A DNA stretch of 64,000 bases from Ailurus styani. Its lineage: Eukaryota; Chordata; Mammalia; Carnivora; Ailuridae. The stretch spans positions 10,089,367 through 10,153,366 of the forward strand of contig LNAC01000008.1 of the NCBI GenBank assembly GCA_002007465.1, written 5' to 3'. The position numbers were made by a program, and so were the translations under genes. Shown here piece by piece: positions 55,490 to 64,000 of this stretch (the stretch's first letter is position 1; every line of letters begins with the position of its first letter). The notes under the pieces were generated by a model that had not been told where the DNA came from, searched no databases, and saw only the letters and a list, made by a program, of their open reading frames with translations.

Positions 55490-56159
55490 TGAACAATTAC
55501 CTGTATACATTCACAGGCTCTCTCACACACATTCACACACCACCTCCCATGCGCCCCCCCCCACTAGGAAACTAGTCATCCCTTAAAGTCCAGATCAGGT
55601 GGCTCCTCCTCCAGAAAGTCCTCCTGGATTCCTAGATAGAGCCCTGGACCCCCAGCCCCAGCATCAAAGCTTCTATGTGGGATGAAGTAAAAGGAGTGAG
55701 GCTTCCATGTTTCTTGCCCAAGACCACAGAAGGAGTGGGATAAAGAGGAACTGGTCAGTGGCCAGCACCGCTGGGGAGCACGGGTGTCAGGCCCAGATAG
55801 AGAGTCCCTGCTTCCCTCTGCCCTCCTTAAACCAGCTTCCTTTTCTTTGTCACACTGAGAAGTCCTGTCCCTCCCCCATCAGCATGGGAGCCCAAAGAGT
55901 AGCAAACAGAACATTCTGGAACTTTTCTCATGCTCCAACAACATTGGCTTCTCCCCACGTTCAGGAATCAAGGGGACTTGGCCCAGATCCCTCCCCAACT
56001 CTGTCTCCATCTCTCTCCCTTATCCCACCCCTCCCCATGTCCTGGCTGTGCAGATCTGGTTTCCTCCTAGGATACAAGCAGACCATCATGATTGCATCTC
56101 GAAGAATGTCAGTGATGATTGAAAGACTGGGGGCAGATAATGAAGTGCTGTGCCTGGTG

Positions 56160-56320
56160 CCATGCTGAGCACTCCACTCAAAGCATCTCACTTCAGTCTC
56201 CCTGAGACCCAAGAGGTAGAAGAACACATTTATTCCTGTTTATAGAGGAGGAAGGTGAGGCCCAGAGTTGCCCACCCAGGGTCACCTAGCTTGTGAATGG
56301 CAGAGCTGGAACCTCACCAG
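56160..56320 (-). repeat. MIR SINE relic, reverse orientation
   Basis: CTGAGCACTCCACTCAAAGC, GTTTATAGAGGAGGAAGGTG and GGTCACCTAGCTTGTGAATG, then GGCAGAGCTGGAACCTC, follow the reverse MIR order. Confidence 0.75.
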
Positions 56321-57449
56321 TTGTCTCTAGACAGAGCTGGAGAGAGGTCCTAAGACACCCTGCCATGTCTTTCTGCCCTTCATCTCCCATCCTCTGTCTC
56401 AGACTGAGTCATCAGAGGTCATCTCCCTCCCCTCGCTCCCCCACTGCCTCCTGGGAGTCCCTCGAACCAGCCTTACTGCAGGTGGTGTGGCTAATTCCAG
56501 GCCTGACACCACCGGCTCAGGAAAGGGATCCCTCCCCCAGGAGCTGCTGGCTAGCTCGGTGGCCTTGTAGGGTAGACCCTTGTCACTGGAATGTCCTCTT
56601 GCTCAGGGAGCTCCCAGAGGTGGAATCTGATGCTGGGGAGGTGAGAAGGAGGCTAGGACTAGCATTAGAGCCCAGCTGTGCTCCCTGCCCCGCAGCCTCG
56701 GGACTTGTGCCCTCTCTGTGTATCTGCCCCAGGGACTCCCGAAGAGTGCTGACCGGCGCTGGAAGGGTCATCTGGGGTTCCTGGGGACCCTGGAGCAGCT
56801 GTCCAGGCTGTGGGGGCATGAGGGGGGTGGAAGCTGCCATTTATAGCTCAGAAGGAGTGAACTCCCCTCCTGACAGTGGGTTCAGAGCATGGTGGTGAGC
56901 GTAGTGACCGCTGCCATCATGGCCACCCCACAGCCATGAGACTTGGGGTAATTTATTGAGCATCTACTACATGCCAGACACCATATGGGCTTTGAAAACA
57001 TGGTGGCGGACCTGACTCAGCCCAGGGAGAGAGTTGATGAATAACTACAGAGAGTTATGGAATTCATTATAATAGGGCAAACTGCTGTTTTAGGTTGGGC
57101 TCCCCCAGAAGGAGACGCTGAGGCAAGAATTCGAGGGCAAGTAATTTAATTGGGAGGCAACCCAAGGAGACATGGGTAGAGGGTAGGAAAGTGGGACAGA
57201 GAAGGAAAGGAGGCCAGTAAAGGAAGGCTGCCACACCGAAGCCAGTTACCTCTTGGGACAACTGGGGCGCAGTCCCACTCAGGACCTCTGGGGGTGCACC
57301 GGAGAACACAATCCTCAAAGTTGTAGAGACTGAGGGGTGGGGAAGCTGGGGTATTTATCCACCAATCCCCATCCTCCTTGGTTGAAGGCTGCTTGTGTGT
57401 GTGTGGGGGGGTGCCCTTGCTAGGGGCACCCTTCCCACCCCACCCCCAT

Positions 57450-57800
57450 GCAGGTTCAGGAAGAAGGAAGCCCTTCATGCTAGGGGAACAGTGGGAGCCA
57501 AGGGTGCCTGGGTAGGCACTGAGCATTTCAGACAAAATGTTAATGGAATATACAATACAGGGACCTGATTGGCCTTGGGTGGAAATCAGGAAAGCTTTTC
57601 CTGAGGAGGTGGCAATTGAAGTGAGTTCTGAAGGAGGACTGAGAGGTGGGGTGGTAGAAACAGTTGTTGCATATATAAAGACCACAGGTGAGAGGGTCTG
57701 AGAGGGGGGTGAATATGCCTTGATTGTGAAGAGACAGGTGGGAAGAGCATAGTAAGTGGGAGATGAGCCTGCAAGGGTCAGGTGACAGAGGGGAGTATGG
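57450..57800 (-). repeat. Probable reverse L2 fragment
   Basis: CAGGAAAGCTTTTCCTGAGG, then AGGTGGCAATTGAAGTGAG and TTCTGAAGGAGGA are typical of old L2 3' sequence read in reverse. It lies in a long antisense open frame that is not a gene. Confidence 0.45.
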
Positions 57801-57975
57801 GGGGGGGCCTTGATGTGTATTCTGAAGTTTGAGGCATGCAGAGAGACCGCGGGGGCCAGAATGAACTTAGTATTGGTGAATAAGAGCAAAGATCTCATCT
57901 TGCACCCTATGGAGTCTTGCTTGTTGAATAATAACATTACAACTATGATCATCAAAGTGGCACTGGCTAAGGATG

Positions 57976-58027
57976 ACCCAGCATATATGCTGGGTGGGTC
58001 ACATACAGTGTGACCCATGTGTGACCC
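57976..58027. promoter_or_regulatory. Palindrome cluster with nuclear-receptor half-sites
   Basis: A perfect 20-base palindrome ACCCAGCATATATGCTGGGT at 57976-57995 is followed by GGGTCACA (57996) pairing with TGTGACCC (58009). A further TGACCC is at 58022. The two TGACCC motifs are 5 bases apart, a DR5 spacing. The site is about 4.1 kb upstream of TPM4. Function is inferred only. Confidence 0.4.
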
Positions 58028-58379
58028 ACAGTATGTGTATGTGTGTAGTATTCGTGTGAGGGGAGAGTCACTGACCCTTTACCCAGACCTTGTGTAGTAA
58101 GAACTTGGAGGCCCCCCACAAGGAAGCTGCTCACCACGGTCACACAGCTGGCACATGGCAAAGTCAAGATTTGAACAAGTCTGTCTGATTCTCTGGGACC
58201 TATAACCAGTACCACTCCAGCCCTGCTGCCCTGTTTACTAAGTCAGTGTGGGGAGGAGGGAGCAAAGAGCCCTGTGTCCTCCCAGAAATCTCTGAGACAG
58301 GCTCCAAGGGAACTGTGTGGGTTAGAGAGCTTGCCCACAAATGCCAATAAACAGGCATGACCACAAGCTCTGCGGCATT

Positions 58380-58645
58380 GTCATGATAATTAATAATAAT
58401 TATAGTTAACACCGACATGTCTCTCAATCTGCTCACGCTCTTCTAAGTGCCTTGCATATATAAGCTCATATATTAATTTTCACATAACCCTATGAGATAG
58501 GAGCTATTACCATTTCCATTATATAGCAGGAGAAACTGGAGCACAGAGAGGTCAAGTACTTGCTCAAGGCCAGCCAGCTAAAAAGTAACAGAACCCAGTC
58601 TGTCTGGCTCTAGAGTCTATCTATTCATTGAACCATTACACTGTA
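58380..58645 (-). repeat. MIR SINE, reverse orientation, near full length
   Basis: TAATAATTATAGTTAACACC, TTTTCACATAACCCTATGAG, AGAGAGGTCAAGTACTTGCTC and CATTGAACCATTACACTGTA match the reverse MIR order closely. Confidence 0.88.
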
Positions 58646-59234
58646 TCCTGGGCAGCCTTCTGTGCTTGACCTCCAGCCCAAATTATCTTTACAAACGATG
58701 GCCACCACCCATTGGGTGTCAATGCTACCACTATTGAGAAACAACTCTGAGATTTTGGCATTTCTGTACAACTCACAAGCAGTGGCATGGGCAGTGTTTT
58801 TTTTTTTTTTCTGGCTATCTTTTCAAGGATGTTTGTATAGCAAACAGCCATGGAAGACAGAGTTTCTTCCTGTAGAGAGCAGAAGGCAGGCTTGTTTGCT
58901 GTCCATGTAATAAAGATAATGCCTCCCTCTGAGATAAGGGTAGGGCAGGTTTGTGTGTAATCTACTAGAAAAGACTGGGATTTCTCAGCTTGGAATTCCT
59001 CAGGTGTAGTACAAACACAGTTTGCCTCCAGTGCTTATCTGCATCCACCTGTATGGTCTCTGTGGGACTTAGGAGGAACTGGCACAAACAGGAAGTTTAT
59101 GCTGCCAGTACCACAAGTAATAGTCTTTTGTCTCTGACCCTGGAGTCTCATGTCTTTTGCCAGCATCCGCAATGACTGCAGGTTAAATTGTCAGCTTGAA
59201 AGGAGGGTGAAATCTCAGATCCTTCATAGTTCTT

Positions 59235-59440
59235 TTTTTTTAAGGTTTTTTTTTTTTAAGATTTTATTTATTTGACACAGAGAGAGAGATTACAAGTAGG
59301 CAGAGAGGCAGGTAGAGAGAGAGGAGGAAGCAGGCTCCCTGCTAAGCAGAGAGCCCCATGCGGGCCTTGATCCCAGGACCCTGAGATCATGACCTGAGTC
59401 GGAAGCAGAGGCTTTAACCCACTGAGCCACCTAGGTGCCC
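59235..59440 (-). mobile_element. SINEC, minus orientation, perfect 15-base target duplication
   Basis: Reverse element with AAGATTTTATTTATTTGACA near its tail and CCACTGAGCCACCTAGGTGC at its head. The duplication TCCTTCATAGTTCTT at 59220-59234 and 59441-59455 is exact. Confidence 0.96.
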
Positions 59441-59599
59441 TCCTTCATAGTTCTTGATACCTATTTGCTCTCTCTGATACCACTTGTCACCAAGGTGTCT
59501 CTCATGGGATCCTGGAATAGCCTGTTGAGGTCTCACTTCTGCTGCTGCCTTTCTGAGCTGGTGCAGAGTGGGGTGGTGATGAGTTAAAGTGTGCCGTCC

Positions 59600-59830
59600 T
59601 TTTAAGGCTTATTTCTCATCCTTGGCACTACTGACATTTGGGGCCAGATCATTCTTCATAGCATAAGGCTGTCTGTGCAGTGGATGTGAAGCAGCATCCC
59701 TGGCCTCCACCCATTAGATGTCATTAGCACCCCACCCCCAGTCATGACAACCAAAAGTGTTCCCATACATTGTCAAATGTCCCCTGGGGAGGCAGTCTAA
59801 ATTTTCTTCCTTGTTGAGAACCACTCCTTC
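59600..59830. mobile_element. hAT-type DNA transposon relic (MER20-like)
   Basis: CCTTGGCACTACTGACATTT, AGCAGCATCCCTGGCCTCCA, CCCATTAGATGTCATTAGCA, CATTGTCAAATGTCCCCTGG and TTGAGAACCACTCC form a familiar ordered series. The family name is from memory. Confidence 0.65.
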
Positions 59831-60044
59831 TAGGAAAGACCAACATCTTGGGCATCCAGAAAAGCTGTCTTCTTTGACTTAGGAAGTCTGGTTTGTTTGT
59901 TTTTGTTTTGTTTTGTTTTTGAGGAATCCCTCTATATGCCCACATTATATGGAAATGATTCCTGAAATACCCTCAGTTTGAACATTGGCATATCAGGATT
60001 CCTGGGACTTTGAATAAATGGATTAATGATAAAAAGTAACAACA

Positions 60045-60540
60045 GCTTTGTGTACTCATGTTCATAGCAACATCATTCACAACAGCCAACAGCTGGAAGC
60101 AACCGGAGTGTCCATTGACAGATGAATGGATAAACAAACATGGCATATCTATACAATGGATTCTTCAATCTTCAAAATGAAGGAAATTCACACGCTACAA
60201 CATGGATGAACCTTGAAAACGTCATGTTGAGTGAAAGAAGCCAATCACAAAAGCATAAACACTGTTTGACCCCACTTAAAGGAGGTCTCCCTAGAACAGT
60301 CAGATTCATAGAGACAGGAAGTAGGATGGTGGGTGCCAGGGGTTGGAGGAGGGAGTGGGGGGGATCAGCATTTAGTGGGGGCAGAGTTTCAGTTTTGCAA
60401 AATGAACAAGTTCTGGGGATGGCTGGTGGTAATTGTTGCACAACCCTGTGAATGTGCTTAATGTCACTGGACTGAACACTTAAAAATGGTAAAGATGGTA
60501 AATTTCATGTTTTGTATATTTTACTACAATTTTGAAAGTA
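60045..60540 (+). repeat. L1 3' end relic, plus orientation
   Basis: TGTACTCATGTTCATAGCAA, CAACAGCTGGAAGCAACC, TGAATGGATAAACAAACATG, AACATGGATGAACCTTG, GGGGTTGGAGGAGG-type tract and ACTTAAAAATGGTAAAGATG are the classic L1 tail. Confidence 0.88.
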
Positions 60541-61428
60541 ACAAAAACAATAACAGCTCTGAGTACTTACTTTGTGCCGGACACTGAGTGTTTTAGATGC
60601 ACTGTCTCAGGGTTTACAAATTTCAGTCATTCCTATATCACATCTACATTTTTGTGCATGTCTTACATTGGAATTCCAAAAGTAGACCCCCAAACAAGGG
60701 TTTGTGGGAGATGGTCCTAGAAGTCCAGTGAGAGAATGGGGAAAGGAGACAGGGAGGCGGTTCATTCATGAGTAGGTTACTGCTATAAGCAACTGGATGT
60801 TGGTTCCTCTTGGGATCTTCACAGGGACTTCTGACTTCCACTCCACAGACAGGTTAGAGTCATCCAGTGGAAGGTCAGGAAGCTAGGGGCAATTGCCTAC
60901 CAACTGTTGACCATCACCGATTGAAGATTTCCCTTTAGGCATTAATGCCCTGGTGCTTCTGGTCTGCCCCATGCAAGGCCATGAACACTCTGTTGGAAAT
61001 CACAGGCATGTAATGGGAACCATCTGCAGGTGAACTAGTGGTGGGCTGAATACAGGGAAGGAGCCATCACCAGCCTGCTAAGGTCATGTCTGTGTACCAA
61101 AGATACTACTATTTACTTGAATTGTTTTTCTTTAAGTCTATCATTTAAAAAAGTCTCAGGCAGTTTAGTGTGGTCTGTGTGAGCCAAAAATGCAAAGGTC
61201 ACAGTGCAGCCCATCATCTTAAGATATTTGTAAAAGAAATCGTGGATTCAGGAGTGGCTTTACAAGCCAGTGAATATGCAGACAGAGGGCTGCATCATCA
61301 GTTTTGATGAGTATAGGGACTTTATATTAGAGAGTGCAAAGAGATTCATTCTAAAGCAAAGTCAAGAAAACAACTGGATTGGATCATGCTAAAAGGAGAT
61401 GGTATTCTGCTCCAAATGAAATGATCAC

Positions 61429-61540
61429 GGGCACATGGCTGGCTCAGTTGGTGGAGCATGTGATTCTTGATATCAGGGTCATGAGTTCGAACCCCACATT
61501 GGGTGCAGAGATGACAAATAAATAAAACTTTTAAAAAAAG
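61429..61540 (+). mobile_element. Short SINEC, tRNA-Lys head well preserved
   Basis: GGCTGGCTCAGTTGGTGGAG (A-box region) and GAGTTCGAACCCCACATTGG (B-box region) match tRNA-Lys. The tail is AATAAATAAAAC and poly-A. There is no separate CT body. Confidence 0.88.
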
Positions 61541-61711
61541 GAATAACCAACAAAGTGAGAAATTGTTAAGAAGATAATGCAGTTTGTTTTTTTAGGTGTC
61601 CTCTGTTGGGAGTATAGTCCCAAGATATTTGTTCATATTGTTTTGATTACCCTAATGTTAGTAGCTGTAGGATTGTTTTTTATTTAAAAAAAAAACAAAA
61701 CAAAACCTCAG

Positions 61712-61902
61712 GGGCGCCTGGGTGGCCAGTCGTTAAGCATCTGCTTTATGCTCTGGGTCATGATCCCAGCGTCCTGGGATCCAGCCCATATCAGGCTCCC
61801 TGCGCAGCTGGGAGGCTGCTTCTCCCTCTCCCACTATGCCATGCTTGTGTTCCCTCTCTCACTATCTCTCTCTGTCATATATAAATAAAATCTTAAAAAA
61901 AA
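61712..61902 (+). mobile_element. SINEC, plus orientation
   Basis: Head GGGGCGCCTGGGTGGCCAGT, CT-rich body, tail ATAAATAAAATC and poly-A. Short ACCTCA repeats flank it. Confidence 0.93.
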
Positions 61903-62519
61903 TACCTCAATAACTTCTTCCGCCTCATCTCAGTGCAAACTTGAGGTACACGAATTTGTGTTAGAAGTAGGGTGCTGCCATGACAGCAGAGAGCATTTTC
62001 TTAGTGGCTGCCTTGTGAGGACACAGTATTTCAGGCTAGAAGCCAGGTATCCTCCTTAGGTCAAAGCCAAGGTGAAAGTGTAACTGTTGAGAGCTTGGAA
62101 GATGGTTCAAGTGGTTATGAAGCCCACAGCTCTAGATGAAGTGATGAGAAGGAACAAGAAATCATTGTGAGCTGGTGGCTCCTTGTCAATTGGTGCAAAG
62201 TAGTACAAGAAAATGTGGACTCAGGGGGACGGAGTCGGCCCACAGAGATAGAAAAGTCCACAGCTGAGGGTCCTCAAGAGCCTGGAGAAGCCCCACGATC
62301 CTGATTTCTGAAAGAGCGGTAAGGAGGGAGTTGCCTTCTGCAAGGTAAGTGGCTGACCCTAAGCTTTTAAGCACTGAGGCATCCATTTCAAAAGATGTCC
62401 ATTTAAAAAAAAATGTATATCAATTCAACTTCATTTACGAAAACAGGTGGTGGGCCAGATTTGGCCCATAGACTGATTGAAGCTTGTTGACTCTTGTCCT
62501 AACTGAGATTGTAGTGTTT

Positions 62520-63050
62520 GCTTGCTTGCTTGTTTTTAGTTTCAGGGGTACAAGATAATGATTCCACATCTGTATATGCTGTGAAGGACCACAGTTAGAC
62601 TAGTTATTATCTATCACCACACAGAGGCACACTCTTCTTTTTCTTGTGAAGAGAACTTTTAAGGCCTGGTCTCTGCCAGTTTCAAATACACGATACAGTT
62701 AACTGCGGTCACCACGCTGGACACGATGCTGGATGATTTATTTATTTTCTAGCTGGAAGTTTGTACCTTCTGACCCCCTTCACCCACGTTCCCTGTCACT
62801 CACCCTCAGCCCCTGGCAACCATCTATCAGTTCTCTGAATCCAGGAATTTTTCCTTTTTTTATACGTGTGTTTGTTTTGTTTTAGATTCCCCTTACGAGT
62901 GAGATCAAACGGTATTTGTCTTTCTCTGCCTGACTTATTGCACTTAGCATAGTGCCCACTGGCCATCCAGATTGTCGCAAATGGCAGGATTTCCTTCTTT
63001 TTCGTGGCCAAGTAATTCATCCACCATGAATAAACATATTGCCATCTGCA
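62520..63050 (-). repeat. L1 relic, reverse orientation
   Basis: TTTCAGGGGTACAAGATAATG, CTGGAAGTTTGTACCTTCTG, CCCCTGGCAACCATCTATCA, GACTTATTGCACTTAGCATA and CGCAAATGGCAGGATTTCC are the reverse-strand L1 3' order. Confidence 0.85.
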
Positions 63051-63059
63051 TGACGGGGC

Positions 63060-63640
63060 TCCTAGCAGAACAACCAGATGAGGAATTAGACCACCCTCAC
63101 CATGAAGTTCCCCTTGTAGAAAGCTCTGGGTAATCTAGGTTACTGACCTCTTGACTGACCCCACTTTTCCTTTCCCACTCCCGAATTCCTGCTCTTATGC
63201 CTCATTTAAAAAAATTTTTAAGTTCATTTTTTAAAGTAGTCTCTGCACCTGGGATGGGGCTTGAACTCACAACGCTGAGGTCAAGAGTTGCATGCTCCAC
63301 TGACTGAGCCAGCCAGGTGCCCTGCTCTTCTGCTTTCAATTAACCAATTCAGAGTGAACCCCTGAAACCCTAGACATCTCATCCATGGACCCTGGTAGCT
63401 GCAGAGCCTGACGTCTGTGCTTTCTCTCTCTCCGCCCACAACTTGTGCTCTGTACCTTCTAGGAATACCAGCAATAAATTTTATTTTTTTCAAAGTTCCC
63501 TGATGGTTGCAGCTGAGGTACATCCTGCAATCCTAAGAAGCACCAGGAGGACTGGTCCCACCACCATACTGGCTTGGACTGGACATGTCTGGGGGAGACT
63601 CCCACAGAGAGGTGAGGGCCTCAGGCCTTCCTAGCCAGAG
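63060..63640 (+). mobile_element. LTR-like interspersed repeat, copy 2, split by a SINEC
   Basis: Shares ordered blocks with 6430-6720. It carries GCAATAAATTTTATTTTTTTC, then CAAAGTTCCCTGATGGTTGC and TGCAATCCTAAGAAGCACC. The AATAAA in mid-element suggests an R/U5-type LTR. No retroviral gene is recognised. The family is not identified. Confidence 0.45.
63201..63320 (-). mobile_element. Short SINEC inserted in the LTR-like repeat, minus orientation
   Basis: Reverse tRNA-Lys-like element: GGGGCTTGAACTCACAACGC and CACTGACTGAGCCAGCCAGG. Flanked by CCTGCTCTTATGC (63188) and CCTGCTCTTCTGC (63321), one mismatch. Confidence 0.9.
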
Positions 63641-64000
63641 CAGCACTGTCAGCAAACTGAGACCAGCACACCATCCCACCCAAGACCTTTGTTTCAGATG
63701 ACCTCAAGGAGCAACCGTTAACGTGCTAGAGGGACCTGAGTAAACCAAGTATGCAAAAATTCTCTGTGGGAAAGAACTTGGGCTGTGGTTCTTGACTCAA
63801 AGCAAATAGCCTCCTAAATGTTCTAGAGAATTCTTTGAAATCAAGAGCCCAGCCTATGCCTCTTTGAGCCTTAAAACAATACCCATTTGCACTAATTTGC
63901 CCCAGAGGAATCAATCTATGACAGCAGCAGAGTGCCTCAGAAGGCCATCTCCTTCTCTGTCCACTTTACATGGGGCCACGGAGGGTGGGTGGACAAGGTG

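Larger units (their letters stand above)
54091..64000. other. Intergenic region upstream of TPM4
   Basis: About 10 kb without a supported gene. It is filled with SINEC, MIR, L1, L2 and DNA-transposon copies. The stretch 61930-62500 holds nothing I recognise. Confidence 0.65.

Noticed and set aside
57146..58018. 290-codon open frame on the minus strand, upstream of TPM4
   Set aside because: It has no recognisable domain and a composition like random sequence, and it covers a probable reverse L2 segment and the palindrome cluster. A chance open frame.
61429..61540. A tRNA-Lys gene
   Set aside because: It has A- and B-box-like sequence but a poly-A tail and mismatched stem. It is a SINEC head, as is the reverse copy at 63201-63320.

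Overview
The window is vertebrate nuclear DNA from a carnivoran, most likely a caniform and perhaps a mustelid. The evidence is about ten copies of the tRNA-Lys-derived SINEC family, which is specific to Carnivora. These copies have tRNA-like heads, a CT-rich body and A-rich or AAAT tails, and several carry clean target-site duplications. Older MIR, L2, L1 and DNA-transposon relics lie between them. Three runs of N (5924-6410, 26139-26354, 47454-47874) sit beside C-rich or low-complexity sequence.
Three protein-coding genes lie head-to-tail on the minus strand, in the order TPM4 > RAB8A > HSH2D. As I recall it, this matches human chromosome 19p13.12. All exon coordinates were derived by hand from reading frame, splice sites and phase.
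HSH2D (from about 4.0 kb to beyond the left edge) shows its first four coding exons, about 172 codons with the whole SH2 domain; the rest of the C-terminus is outside the window. RAB8A (CDS 12316-29597) is complete: eight coding exons give exactly 207 codons, with all GTPase motifs and a C-terminal CVLL prenylation box, starting in a CpG island. TPM4 (CDS 33796-53845) supplies a complete 284-residue long tropomyosin from exons 1a, 2b, 3, 4, 5, 6b, 7, 8 and 9d. The start exon of the short 248-residue form (exon 1b) is not visible and probably lies in the 47454-47874 gap inside an internal CpG island.
The most interesting observation is a second TPM4 last exon, at 37419-37501. It is intact and has the striated-muscle (9a) type of sequence, correct phase, a good acceptor, a stop codon and an AATAAA 158 bases past the stop. 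It would replace the usual non-muscle 9d exon 3.5 kb downstream. A perfect CArG box upstream of exon 1a fits SRF control. If used, exon 9a would give TPM4 a muscle-type C-terminus.
The ends of the window (4-11 kb and 54-64 kb) are intergenic, repeat-rich sequence with no gene I can support. The window contains no CRISPR array, operon, prophage or obviously new molecular system.
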